Assembly: GCA_018830325.1 (NCBI GenBank)
Contig: JAHJSQ010000064.1
Coordinates: forward strand, 1-64,000
DNA from: Gammaproteobacteria bacterium
GTDB taxonomy: Bacteria > Pseudomonadota > Gammaproteobacteria > Methylococcales > Methylomonadaceae
Direction of reading: 5' to 3'
Length of the DNA: 64,000 nt
The position numbers and the translations under genes were made by a program. Position 1 is the stretch's first letter. Each line of letters begins with the position of its first letter. Below, in pieces: positions 9,169 through 18,698 of the stretch. The notes under the pieces were generated by a model. That model made no database searches. It saw only the letters and a list, made by a program, of their open reading frames with translations, and was not told the origin of the DNA.

Positions 9169-10506
9169 ATGGCGGAAAATAACAGGACGGTTTGGTCGGA
9201 AGGCATGTTTTTGCGGCCCCAACATTTTCAACAACACGACCGGTATATCGAAACTCTCGTCAAGGAACGATGCGGCAACCTTACGCCTTATGATTGGGGA
9301 GTCAAAAAGATTGTTATAGACCAGCGGCAGCTTGCCATGGGCAAATTTGCATTGGCCGAATGTAGCGGGATCTTTCCGGACGGAACGCCGTTTAATTTAC
9401 CCGAAGACGACGACTTGCCTTTGCCGGTCGATATTCCAAGCGACGTGCAGAATAATATCGTTTATCTATCGCTACCGGTCCGCCAACCGGGTACGATTGA
9501 AATCGATACCGACGAGAACCGTCATAATCTGGCGCGCTATCATGCCTTCGAAAGCGAAGTTCGCGACCATAATACCGGATCGAATACGACCTCTGCGATC
9601 TTGGTCGGCAAACTTCATACTAGACTTTTATTGGAGCGACAAGAGCGTTCCGGTCATGTTTGTATCGGGGTGGCAAGAGTCATCGAGTCGAGGGCCGATA
9701 AAAACGTGATTCTCGATCAGGGTTTTATTCCGCCTTCGCTCGATTGCAACGCTATGCCTGTCTTGAGCGGGTTTATCAAAGAATTATTCGGCTTATTACA
9801 TACGCGCGGAGAAGCTCTCGGCGGACGGGCTTCCGAAGCGGGCAGGGGCGGAGTTGCCGAAATTTCCGATTACATGCTGTTGCAAATGGTTAATCGTGTC
9901 GAGCCGCTATTCGAACATTTGCAATCCATTCCCGCATTGCATCCGGAAAGTTTTTACCGAATTGCGGTGCAATTGGCCGGCGAGTTATCGACATTTTGCA
10001 GGCCTAATAAAAGACCGGTGAGTTTTCCGGTTTATAGGCACGACGATTTACAAGCGACCTTCATGCAAGTCATGGAGGAGTTGCGGCAATTATTGAGTGC
10101 GGTATTGGAGCAAAACGCGATTCCGATCCCTTTGACAGCTCCGAAGTACGGCATTCGCGGCGCGAAGGTGCCGGACCCGAATTTGCTCAAGGATGCGGTA
10201 TTCGTGCTGGCCGCCAATGCGCAAGTGTCTAAGGAACAATTGCGCAGCAGTTTTCCGACGCAGGTCAAAATCGGTCCGGTCGAACAGATTCAGCAATTGG
10301 TGCGTTCGGCCTTGCCCGGTATTTCGATTCATGCACTGCCGGTCGCGCCACGGCAAATTCCTTATCATGCGGGTTTCGCTTATTTCGAGCTCAACAAACA
10401 AAGCGAGCTATGGAAGCAAATGGCTCAGTCGGGCGGTTTTGCGATCCATATCGCCGGTGAGTTTCCAGGGCTTGAACTTGAATTTTGGGCAATCAAAAAC
10501 GGTTAA
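9169..10506 (+). CDS. tssK: T6SS baseplate protein TssK
   Basis: A 445-residue protein with the typical TssK opening: VWSEGMFLRPQHFQQHDRYIE at residues 8-28, and a C-terminal QIPYHAGFAYFEL region. TssK joins the baseplate (TssE, TssF, TssG, VgrG) to the inner-membrane complex of TssL and TssM. The length is normal for the family. The ATG at 9169 is preceded by AAAGG about 12 bases upstream. The next gene, tssL, begins 5 bases after the stop, so tssK, tssL, tssM and tagF-pppA form a tightly packed operon. Confidence 0.95.
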   Translation: MAENNRTVWSEGMFLRPQHFQQHDRYIETLVKERCGNLTPYDWGVKKIVIDQRQLAMGKFALAECSGIFPDGTPFNLPEDDDLPLPVDIPSDVQNNIVYLSLPVRQPGTIEIDTDENRHNLARYHAFESEVRDHNTGSNTTSAILVGKLHTRLLLERQERSGHVCIGVARVIESRADKNVILDQGFIPPSLDCNAMPVLSGFIKELFGLLHTRGEALGGRASEAGRGGVAEISDYMLLQMVNRVEPLFEHLQSIPALHPESFYRIAVQLAGELSTFCRPNKRPVSFPVYRHDDLQATFMQVMEELRQLLSAVLEQNAIPIPLTAPKYGIRGAKVPDPNLLKDAVFVLAANAQVSKEQLRSSFPTQVKIGPVEQIQQLVRSALPGISIHALPVAPRQIPYHAGFAYFELNKQSELWKQMAQSGGFAIHIAGEFPGLELEFWAIKNG

Positions 10507-10511
10507 CGACA

Positions 10512-11873
10512 GTGAATCAAGACGACCCATTCGGTAATTACATCGATGACGACAAAACCATCCTCAGGCCTACGCCGGGCGGAAGAAAGCCCAAACCTCA
10601 GGAGCCGATGCCGGCGCATGCACCCGATAAAGCGCCAATGCCTCCTGAAGGCCTACACGAACGAATCGTATATTCGAAAGATAACCCGTTGACTGCTAGC
10701 GCGTTGTCTTTGTTATCTTTAGTCGCGCAATTACGCAATACCGCATCGCATCCAGACATTGCTGGTCTGAGAGATAATGTGATCAACGAAGTCAAGCGAT
10801 TCGAAACAAAAGCGTTAGGACGTGGCATCCCGCCCGATCAAGTACAGGCCGCGCGTTATTGTCTTTGTACCTTACTCGACGAAACGGTGCTAAATACGCC
10901 TTGGGGCTGTAACAGTATATGGAGCACGCACAGTCTGTTGATTACTTTTCATAAGGAAGCTTGGGGCGGAGAAAAGTTTTTCCAAATTTTGAAAAACATT
11001 ATGCAGCAGCCCGGCACGCATCTGCATTTGTTGGAATTATTGTATTTTTGCCTTTGTCTCGGCTTCGAAGGGAAATACCGCATTCAGGAACACGGCATGA
11101 CCCGGCTTGAAGAAGTTCGGGAAAATCTGTATCAAATCATACAGCGGCAGCGCGGCGATATAGAAAAGGAACTGTCGATACAATGGCAGGGCATCAAAGA
11201 CAAACGTAATGTGTTGACCCGCTTGGTTCCGCTATGGGTCATCGGCGCGGTGGTCGGTATGGTTCTAATGCTGGCCTATCTCGGCTATCTCTATTTAATC
11301 AATGCCGCGTCCAATCCATTGCTGGCAAAACTCTATGCGATCAAGGACGGCCTTGAGCCGCTACAAGTCGCAGTCGCCCAACCGTTGCCCGAAACGCCTA
11401 AACCGCCCGATGCGCCTCCCGCTTATTCATTGTATGACGATATCAGCGGTTTTCTTGCGCCGGAAATTGCGCGCGGCGAAGTCGTGTTGGATCGCAAGAA
11501 CGACAAAATCGTGTTACGCATTATGGGCAAGGGGTTCTTCGCTTCCGGTAGGGACTCGATAACCGCGAAATATTATCCGTTAATGAATAGAATCGGCGAA
11601 GCGCTTACCAAAGTTACCGGCAGTATTCTAGTTGTCGGTCATACCGACAGCGATCCGATTTTTTCGGCGAGATTTCCATCCAATTGGGATTTATCGAGAG
11701 CACGAGCGCAGTCGGTTGCCGATATGCTCAACAGCAAGCCGGGAATCGGTGCGACCATTACATCCGAAGGGCGTGCGGAAACGCAGCCGCTGGTGCCGAA
11801 TGACAGCGCCGAACATAAAGCGATGAACCGTCGTGTCGAAATCATTTTTTCAGGATTAAAAGGACAAACGTGA
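10512..11873 (+). CDS. tssL: T6SS membrane protein TssL (DotU/IcmH) with C-terminal OmpA-like domain
   Basis: A 453-residue inner-membrane protein. A DotU-type cytoplasmic domain (about residues 50-230; NTPWGCNSIWS and HKEAWGGEKFF are family hallmarks) precedes one membrane segment (about 238-265, LVPLWVIGAVVGMVLMLAYL) and an OmpA/MotB-like peptidoglycan-binding domain (about 340-450, VVGHTDSDP and NWDLSRARAQSVADML). I chose GTG at 10512 because an upstream ATG at 10485 lies inside tssK and adds a non-family extension. The fused OmpA domain could anchor the complex to the cell wall, which matters because no tssJ is visible. Confidence 0.93.
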   Translation: MNQDDPFGNYIDDDKTILRPTPGGRKPKPQEPMPAHAPDKAPMPPEGLHERIVYSKDNPLTASALSLLSLVAQLRNTASHPDIAGLRDNVINEVKRFETKALGRGIPPDQVQAARYCLCTLLDETVLNTPWGCNSIWSTHSLLITFHKEAWGGEKFFQILKNIMQQPGTHLHLLELLYFCLCLGFEGKYRIQEHGMTRLEEVRENLYQIIQRQRGDIEKELSIQWQGIKDKRNVLTRLVPLWVIGAVVGMVLMLAYLGYLYLINAASNPLLAKLYAIKDGLEPLQVAVAQPLPETPKPPDAPPAYSLYDDISGFLAPEIARGEVVLDRKNDKIVLRIMGKGFFASGRDSITAKYYPLMNRIGEALTKVTGSILVVGHTDSDPIFSARFPSNWDLSRARAQSVADMLNSKPGIGATITSEGRAETQPLVPNDSAEHKAMNRRVEIIFSGLKGQT

Positions 11874-14800
11874 AAAAAATCATCGGTTTCTTCAAAAATA
11901 AATGGGTCATTCAACTGATCGGCATTATTGCCGTCGGCCTGTTAATTTGGTTTTTCGGGCCGCTCATTGCGATAGCAGGGCGTGTCCCCCTTGAGTCCGA
12001 AGTTTCCAGGCTAATTACGATTTTAGTGATCGTTTTACTCTGGGGATTGAATAATCTACGCATTCAGGTCAAAGCCAATCGCGCCAATACGCAAATGGTC
12101 AATGAACTGGTCGGGGGCGATGGAGCGCAAGGAACGACCGGGCCCAGTCAAGTCGAGCAAGACAGCGAAGAGGAAATCGGCGAACTCGGCAAGCATTTCG
12201 ACGATGCGCTACGCACGCTAAAACAAATCAAAACCCAGTCGGGTCAGGGGCGTCAGTATCTTTACGAATTACCCTGGTATATCATCATCGGGCCGCCGGG
12301 TTCCGGAAAAACCACCGCATTGATCAACTCGGGACTGGAATTTCCGCTGGCCGACAAATTCGGAAAAAACGCGGTCAAAGGCGTCGGCGGGACCCGCAAT
12401 TGCGATTGGTGGTTTACCGATCAAGCGGTGCTGTTGGATACCGCCGGGCGCTATACGACGCAAGACAGCCATGAAGCTGTCGATAAGGCGGCATGGCTCG
12501 GTTTTTTGAATTTGCTGAAAAAACATCGGCCGCGCAGGCCGGTCAACGGCGTGCTGATCACGATGAGCCTGTCCGATTTGATCAAGCAGACCGAGGAGGA
12601 GCGAATTCAACATGCGCAAGCGATTCGGCAGCGTATTCAAGAGCTGCACGAACATTTCGGCATTCGCTTTCCGATCTATATGCTGTTTACCAAATGCGAT
12701 CTGGTTGCAGGTTTCAACGACTTCTTTGCCGATCTAGGCAAAGAAGAAAGAGCCCAAGTTTGGGGTGTTACTTTTCCTGAAGAAGATCAAGATCACCCTA
12801 TCGATGTTGTTGGTCGGGTCGGCGACGATTTCGACGGCTTGTTGGATCGTTTGAATGCGCGTTTGCCGAAAAGACTTCAAGAAGAGCGCGATTTGCAGCG
12901 CCGTCATTCGATTTTCGGCTTTCCTCAACGCATGGCCTTGCTGAAAGAGAGTTTGTTGGAATTTCTCAAGGAGTGTTACGGCGCGAACCGATATCAACAA
13001 GCCCCTTATCTCAGAGGCGTTTATTTAACCAGCGGAACGCAAGAAGGCACGCCGATCGACCGTCTGATGGGGATTTTGGCGAGTACTTTTAAACTCGATC
13101 GTTTTTCGGTGCCGATGTTCAGCGGCAAGGGAAAGAGTTTTTTCATTACCCGTTTGCTGAAGGAGGTCATTTTCGACGAAGCCCTGATCGTCGGTTTGAA
13201 CAAGCGCGTAGAGCGTCGTTATGCCTTGCTGCGTCAGGTTGCATACGGTTCGGCACTGGCTGTGACACTATTAATGGCGGCCTTATGGACTTTTAGTTTT
13301 ACTCAAAATCAGTCGGCATTGAACGATCTGAGTCAAAAAATTGAACAATACGAACAAACCGCGGCGAATTATCCGAATCGATCGGACTTTGCCGACTTAT
13401 TGAAACGCATGAATGCGATGCAAGACATTCAACGAGTTTATGGCGACGAAAAGCCCTTGTCGATGCGTTTCGGCTTGTTTCAAGGCAACAAAGTGCAACC
13501 GGTCATTAACGATACCTATGACCAAGTTTTATTGAAGCAATTTTTACCATTGATCAAGACAAGGCTAGAACAACGTATCCGAGGCGAAGAGGCGAATAAC
13601 CCCGAAATTCTCTATGAACTCTTAAAAGTCTATTTGATGTTCGGCGAGCCCAAACGGCTCGAGCCCGGCTTGGTGCGGCCTTGGGTTGCTATCGATTGGA
13701 AAAAAAATTATACCGACGATGTTCAAGTCGGCTTGCTCGGTCATCTCGATAATTTGCTCAAGCTAAAAATAGAGCCCCAGCCGCTCGACCAGCGTTTAGT
13801 CGCCGCAACGCGGCAAGTGTTAAATCGCATTCCTGTTGCGCAGCAAGTCTATATGCGCATCAAGAGCGAGGCGATGCAGGATGGCAGCCGCGATCTTCGT
13901 TTGTCGGATGCGCTAGGGCCGAATGCGTCTCGGGTTTTTACGGTCGCGTCCGGAAAATTCGAACAGCAAACCATCCCTTATTTGTTCACGCACGACGGTT
14001 TTTATCAAGTATTTCTAAAACAAAACCAAGCTTTGGCGAAAGAGACAGTCGAGGATAATTGGGTGTTGGGCGATGTCGGTAGAGCCCGCGCGCCCGATCC
14101 CGAACGCTTGCAGCAAGACGTTCAGACCTATTACGACAAGGATTTCATTCAGTATTGGAGCAATATGCTGGGCAATCTAAAAATCCGAAGCGTCGGTAAT
14201 ATTCAGCAGTCGATCGAATTACTCGAATTCGCCTCGGCACCCAACTCGCCGATTCGGCTATTACTGGAGACTATCGACAAGCAGACCTCCTTAACACGCA
14301 AACCGCCGAGTCCTTTGGATGCTTTGGCGGCAGTCAAGGAAGGCGCGGAAAAGACGGTCGATTCGCGAACGCAAAAACTGTTGCAAGCCGCACAAGCCGA
14401 AGGTGTCGTGCAAGCGCCGACCGATCCGCCGGGCACCGTCGTCGAGCGCCATTTTCAACCGCTAGCCTCATTAGTCAGAAGCGTCGGCGGCGCCGGTGCG
14501 CCATTCGACCAGACCATCAATCTGCTCGGTCAGTTGTATGGCTTCATGATCGATTTGGGCAGTACTTCAGATAGCGGCGGGGCGGCGATAAGGATCGCCG
14601 CACAGCGCAGCGAAGGGGGCGGCGGAGGCGATGTGATGTCGCGCATGAAAATGGAATCGGCGCGTTTGCCCGAACCCTTGAAAAGCATGACCGAGAAGCT
14701 TTCCAGCGGCAATTTGAATCTGATCATGGGGTCGAGCAAGGCGCAGCTCAATAAGCTTTGGCAGAGCGAGGTCATGCCGCTCTATAAATCGGGACTCGAA

Positions 14801-15439
14801 GGCCGTTATCCGCTGTCCAGACGCGCCAGTCGAGAAATTACATTGCAAGATTTTAGCCGGTTTTTTGCACCGAACGGTATCCTGGATCAGTTTTTCAATG
14901 CCAATCTCAAACCGTTTGTCGATACCAGCGGCCGAACCTGGCGATTGATCACTCAAAATAATCAATCGATCGGTATTTCGCGATCGGTGCTGATGCAGTT
15001 TCAGTATGCGGCAAAAATCCGTGAAGTATTTTTTCAAGGCGGTAGTCAATTACCCTCGGTTCGATTCAACCTGAGACCGGTATCGCTCGATGCCAAAGCT
15101 TCACGGTTTTGGCTGAATTTGGAAGGTCAGCAATTGGATTACCGGCATGGTCCGGCGCGAAGTACTCAACTGCAGTGGCCTGGAACGGACGGAAGCGGTT
15201 CTGTGCGTTACGGTTTCGATACCTTAGACGGCCGTCAAGTCAGCCGTTCCGAGGAGGGCGCTTGGGCATGGTTTAAGCTGCTTGATAAAGCCCGAATTCA
15301 AATTACCGCGCAAGACAGGTTCATGCTGACATTTGCAATCGACAACTTGGAAGCGCGTTATGAATTGAGCGCGACCAGCGTCGATAATCCTTTTGCGCTC
15401 AAAGAACTGCAAAATTTTCAATTTCCAACGAGCTTGTAA
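11870..15439 (+). CDS. tssM: T6SS membrane-complex ATPase-like protein TssM (IcmF)
   Basis: A 1189-residue inner-membrane protein of normal length. Two N-terminal membrane segments (about residues 13-33 and 43-63) are followed by a cytoplasmic nucleotide-binding domain with an intact Walker A, GPPGSGKTTAL near 141, and a Walker B-like VLLDTAGRY near 187. A third membrane segment near 458 leads to the large periplasmic part. The start is GTG at 11870, overlapping the tssL stop (GTGA). With TssL it forms the trans-envelope channel. The last base of its stop is the first base of the next ATG (TAATG). Confidence 0.95.
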   Translation: MKKIIGFFKNKWVIQLIGIIAVGLLIWFFGPLIAIAGRVPLESEVSRLITILVIVLLWGLNNLRIQVKANRANTQMVNELVGGDGAQGTTGPSQVEQDSEEEIGELGKHFDDALRTLKQIKTQSGQGRQYLYELPWYIIIGPPGSGKTTALINSGLEFPLADKFGKNAVKGVGGTRNCDWWFTDQAVLLDTAGRYTTQDSHEAVDKAAWLGFLNLLKKHRPRRPVNGVLITMSLSDLIKQTEEERIQHAQAIRQRIQELHEHFGIRFPIYMLFTKCDLVAGFNDFFADLGKEERAQVWGVTFPEEDQDHPIDVVGRVGDDFDGLLDRLNARLPKRLQEERDLQRRHSIFGFPQRMALLKESLLEFLKECYGANRYQQAPYLRGVYLTSGTQEGTPIDRLMGILASTFKLDRFSVPMFSGKGKSFFITRLLKEVIFDEALIVGLNKRVERRYALLRQVAYGSALAVTLLMAALWTFSFTQNQSALNDLSQKIEQYEQTAANYPNRSDFADLLKRMNAMQDIQRVYGDEKPLSMRFGLFQGNKVQPVINDTYDQVLLKQFLPLIKTRLEQRIRGEEANNPEILYELLKVYLMFGEPKRLEPGLVRPWVAIDWKKNYTDDVQVGLLGHLDNLLKLKIEPQPLDQRLVAATRQVLNRIPVAQQVYMRIKSEAMQDGSRDLRLSDALGPNASRVFTVASGKFEQQTIPYLFTHDGFYQVFLKQNQALAKETVEDNWVLGDVGRARAPDPERLQQDVQTYYDKDFIQYWSNMLGNLKIRSVGNIQQSIELLEFASAPNSPIRLLLETIDKQTSLTRKPPSPLDALAAVKEGAEKTVDSRTQKLLQAAQAEGVVQAPTDPPGTVVERHFQPLASLVRSVGGAGAPFDQTINLLGQLYGFMIDLGSTSDSGGAAIRIAAQRSEGGGGGDVMSRMKMESARLPEPLKSMTEKLSSGNLNLIMGSSKAQLNKLWQSEVMPLYKSGLEGRYPLSRRASREITLQDFSRFFAPNGILDQFFNANLKPFVDTSGRTWRLITQNNQSIGISRSVLMQFQYAAKIREVFFQGGSQLPSVRFNLRPVSLDAKASRFWLNLEGQQLDYRHGPARSTQLQWPGTDGSGSVRYGFDTLDGRQVSRSEEGAWAWFKLLDKARIQITAQDRFMLTFAIDNLEARYELSATSVDNPFALKELQNFQFPTSL

Positions 15440-17037
15440 TGACTTTGCCTCATTCGGAACCCGGGTTTTACGGCAAACTGCCGATATTGGGCGACTTTGT
15501 TACCCGACGTTTGCCGCGCGACTTTCTGAATCCTTGGGATAGTTGGCTGCAAAGCTCGATTGCCGCCAGCAAGGAAGAATTGGGGGACGCATGGTTGAAC
15601 AGCTATTTAAGTAGCCCGATTTGGCGTTTTGCGTTGAGCCCCGGAGTTTGCGGATATTCCGCCTGGGCCGGAATATTAATGCCCAGCGTCGATAAGGTAG
15701 GACGATATTTTCCGTTGACGGTGGCGGCGAGCATCGACAGCGGCAATTGCTTGGCTTATTTGATGTCTTCGGCCGAACAGTGGTTTGAGCATCTCGAAGA
15801 AGCGGCATTGAGCGGCCTGGAAGACGGGCTCGATCCTGAAGTATTCGATCGATTGATCAAAAATATTCCCGCCGCACCGTTAGGGGCTTCCGAGGTTTCA
15901 AGCAATGTTCGGGATATGCGCAGAAATGCCGGAAAAAAAGCATTTTATCTGTCGATGGCTCGTCCTGAATCGATTGCCGATGCTTTTGTCGGATTGAGTT
16001 CATCGTTAATGAATCGGTTTGTTCCGGGCTTTACACTATGGTCTACCGGCGGCTCCGAGGATCAGACTCCGTCATTGTTGGCTTGCGAAGGTTTACCGCC
16101 GATCGCTGCATTCTCCGGATTTCTAAATGGGCTTATTACGGAAAGAGGATGGGATATTGAAAAAGGTACGGTTCCGGAAAACCTCGATAAATTACGCCAT
16201 TCGGCCAATACACCTGAGACTTTTATCGAGAAGACTCAGAATATTGAAAATGAGCATGATACCCTGCCGTTCTATATGACGACTGAAACCTTGCCGGATC
16301 AGCGTGAAGTGCGCTGGCAATCTTGGGCTCTCACCGATACCGGCAAACGCCGTAAATTCAATGAAGATTCGATACTCGACAGGCCTGAAGCAGGTCTTTG
16401 GGCAGTTGCCGACGGAATGGGCGGACATCAAGCGGGAGATGTGGCTAGCCAATTGATTGTCGATAGATTGAATAAAGTATCGCCGCGTTCTGATTTAGAA
16501 GCATATTGCAAAGATGTTTCCGCCTGTATCGTTAATGTCAACAAGGAATTACGGGAGCTTTCCAGTAACAGCTATAACGATTCGATTGTTGGCAGCACCG
16601 TCCTGGTCTTGATCGGTAATTCAAATCGTTGCGCTTTTTTATGGGCGGGAGACAGTCGCTTATATCGGCTAAGGGACAACAAATTGGAGCAACTGACCCG
16701 TGATCATTGTGCTGAAAATGAGATTGCGCCGGAACAATCGGTTTCTTCGGCAGGTTGGACGGTCAAACAATCGAATGTTATCACTCGTGCCGTCGGAGCC
16801 GATGACGAATTGGAGCTGGATTGCGGCTACTCCGACGTGCGTCTCGGGGATTTGTTTTTGTTAAGTAGCGACGGTTTGGACAAAGAGCTAAGCTTTAATG
16901 AAATTGAGTCTATACTACTTAATCAAAGTTTGAAGACGAGTGCTAAGGCATTGCTCGACCTCGCTCTTGATAGAGGCGCTAGAGACAATGTCAGTGTAAT
17001 TGTCGTCAGTACCAACGGCAATTCGGTTGAAAAATAA
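15439..17037 (+). CDS. TagF-PppA fusion: T6SS regulator with PP2C phosphatase domain
   Basis: A 532-residue fusion. Residues 8-230 are TagF (ImpM/DUF2094: GFYGKLPILGDFVTRRLP, WAGILMPSVDKVGRYFPL). Residues 290-530 are a PP2C-type phosphatase with the metal motifs DGMGGH (near 325), GDSRLYRL, SSDGLD and DNVSVIVV. TagF holds the T6SS in check after translation, and PppA removes the threonine phosphate placed by PpkA on the FHA protein. Fused TagF-PppA proteins are known from other T6SS loci such as Agrobacterium. The overlap with tssM implies coupled translation. All metal-binding aspartates I can identify are present, so the phosphatase is probably active. Confidence 0.9.
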   Translation: MTLPHSEPGFYGKLPILGDFVTRRLPRDFLNPWDSWLQSSIAASKEELGDAWLNSYLSSPIWRFALSPGVCGYSAWAGILMPSVDKVGRYFPLTVAASIDSGNCLAYLMSSAEQWFEHLEEAALSGLEDGLDPEVFDRLIKNIPAAPLGASEVSSNVRDMRRNAGKKAFYLSMARPESIADAFVGLSSSLMNRFVPGFTLWSTGGSEDQTPSLLACEGLPPIAAFSGFLNGLITERGWDIEKGTVPENLDKLRHSANTPETFIEKTQNIENEHDTLPFYMTTETLPDQREVRWQSWALTDTGKRRKFNEDSILDRPEAGLWAVADGMGGHQAGDVASQLIVDRLNKVSPRSDLEAYCKDVSACIVNVNKELRELSSNSYNDSIVGSTVLVLIGNSNRCAFLWAGDSRLYRLRDNKLEQLTRDHCAENEIAPEQSVSSAGWTVKQSNVITRAVGADDELELDCGYSDVRLGDLFLLSSDGLDKELSFNEIESILLNQSLKTSAKALLDLALDRGARDNVSVIVVSTNGNSVEK

Positions 17038-17073
17038 AATTTTAATAAAATTGTCGTTTAAGGAGTGAGTGCA

Positions 17074-18117
17074 TTGAGTATCGATATCGAAAAATATTTA
17101 CAGGACATCGATCCTGATAATGTTTGCGGCGACGACCTGGAATACGACCCCGCTTTTATCGCGTTGGAGCAAGACATTATCGGCAAGCCGGAACAGGAAA
17201 TCGGCGACACTATTCAAGAAGCCGAACCGCCGGACTGGAAGGAAATTAAAAAATCCGCTGAAGCCTTGCTAGACCGGACGCGCGATTTAAGAGTTCTGGT
17301 TTATTACTTGCGCTCCTTGATTGCACTCGAAGGACTTACCGGTCTTAGCGAAGGATTAAAGTTAATCGACACATTGATCGCAAAGCACTGGGACGCTGTG
17401 TATCCTCGGCTCGACCCCGATGACGACAACGACCCTACTGAGCGCGTCAATATTTTGATGGCTTTATGCGATCATGAAACGATGTTGCGTCCTTTGCAGC
17501 TTGTTTCATTAGTCGAGTCGAAAGCATTAGGCCGTTTTTGTTTTCGCGATTTCATGATTGCCGCCGAGAAAATGACGGTTTCCGAAGATGATAATGCCCC
17601 GAAATTAGGGACTATCGAAGCCGCTGTTCAGGATAGCGATATTGCTGCATTACAAAGTAATTTGGCATCGATCGCGGGAAGCGCCGAAAGCCTGAATAGT
17701 TTGGAAAACTTCGTTACTCAGCAAGTAGGCATCAACAATGCTCCTAACTTCGAGGCGCTTAGGCACTTATTGAAGGAATTCGAGCATTTGGTATCGGGTT
17801 GGCTGGAGTCTCGCGGGGTCGATGACATCGATGCACCACAAGTCGATCTAGAAAGCCAGGACGAGATAACAGGCAAACCGCAAGCCACGAAAAAATCGAT
17901 CTCAGGCGCGATAAACAATAGTCAAGACGTCATCAATGCGCTCAAGTTGATTTGCGACTATTACAAAAAAAACGAACCATCGAGTCCTGTGCCTTTGCTT
18001 CTTGAGCGAGCGCAGCGGCTAGTCGGAAAAAGTTTCTTGGATGCACTCATGGATATTGCACCGGACGGCGTCAGCCAAGCCAGTATTATCATGGGGTCTA
18101 AGGGTGAAGATGAATAA
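17074..18117 (+). CDS. tssA: T6SS cap/baseplate protein TssA (ImpA family)
   Basis: About 347 residues. The N-terminal ImpA domain is evident (CGDDLEYDPAFIALEQ...PDWKEIKKSAEALLDRTRDLRVLVYYLRSL), with HWDAVYPRLDPDDDNDPTERVN typical of the family. A shorter C-terminal part ends in the PVPLLLERAQRLVGKSFLDAL segment. TssA helps start and prime tail-sheath assembly. Two starts compete: GTG at 17065 and TTG at 17074. AAGGAG at 17060-17065 lies 8 bases before the TTG but touches the GTG, so TTG is preferred. Confidence 0.9.
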   Translation: MSIDIEKYLQDIDPDNVCGDDLEYDPAFIALEQDIIGKPEQEIGDTIQEAEPPDWKEIKKSAEALLDRTRDLRVLVYYLRSLIALEGLTGLSEGLKLIDTLIAKHWDAVYPRLDPDDDNDPTERVNILMALCDHETMLRPLQLVSLVESKALGRFCFRDFMIAAEKMTVSEDDNAPKLGTIEAAVQDSDIAALQSNLASIAGSAESLNSLENFVTQQVGINNAPNFEALRHLLKEFEHLVSGWLESRGVDDIDAPQVDLESQDEITGKPQATKKSISGAINNSQDVINALKLICDYYKKNEPSSPVPLLLERAQRLVGKSFLDALMDIAPDGVSQASIIMGSKGEDE

Positions 18118-18164
18118 ATTGGACTCAGAATTTTCGTTACAAATTTCTATCGAGGAGGTGTTAA

Positions 18165-18695
18165 ATGGCTGAAAGCAGTCAAAAGTTTATCGCGCGTAAT
18201 CGCGCGCCGCGAGTACAAATCGAATACGATGTCGAACTCTATGGTGCAGAGAAAAAAGTTCAACTGCCTTTCGTGATGGGAGTACTCGCTGATTTGTCGG
18301 GAAAACCCGCCGATCCATTGGCGCCTGTCGCAGATCGTAAAATGCTCGAAATCGATGTGGACAACTTCAATGATCGACTGAAGGCAATGAAACCTCGGGT
18401 TGCATTTACGGTGCCCAACACCTTGACAGGCGAAGGCAATTTGAATGTCGATCTTACTTTCGAAAACATGGATGATTTTTCGCCGGCGGCTGTGGCAAGA
18501 AAAGTAGACGGACTGAATAAATTGCTGGAAGCGAGAACGCAATTGGCCAATTTGGTCACCTATATGGACGGAAAAGGCGGCGCCGAAGAATTGATAGCGA
18601 AGGTAATCAATGATCCGGCTTTATTGCAGTCGCTGACCGCAGCGCCGAAGCCGGCCGATCCAGCCGAAGCAAAAACCGAGGAAGGAGGAGAGTAA
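18165..18695 (+). CDS. tssB: T6SS small sheath subunit TssB (VipA)
   Basis: A 176-residue sheath protein with the usual opening (SSQKFIARNRAPRVQIEYDVELYGAEKKVQLPF) and the FMGVLADLSGKP motif. It pairs with TssC to build the contractile sheath that ClpV later takes apart. A strong GAGGAGGTG lies just upstream of the ATG, as expected for an abundant protein. It ends in an acidic Ala/Glu-rich tail, and tssC follows after 3 bases. Confidence 0.96.
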   Translation: MAESSQKFIARNRAPRVQIEYDVELYGAEKKVQLPFVMGVLADLSGKPADPLAPVADRKMLEIDVDNFNDRLKAMKPRVAFTVPNTLTGEGNLNVDLTFENMDDFSPAAVARKVDGLNKLLEARTQLANLVTYMDGKGGAEELIAKVINDPALLQSLTAAPKPADPAEAKTEEGGE

Positions 18696-18698
18696 ACC

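Noticed and set aside
7054-9319. ORFs at 7054-7281 and 8825-9319 that share protein sequence (NSMARWLWLTTFDNLGAGF...)
   Set aside because: The shared peptide is just the translation of the cruciform core and its surroundings in two MITE copies; it is not a gene family.
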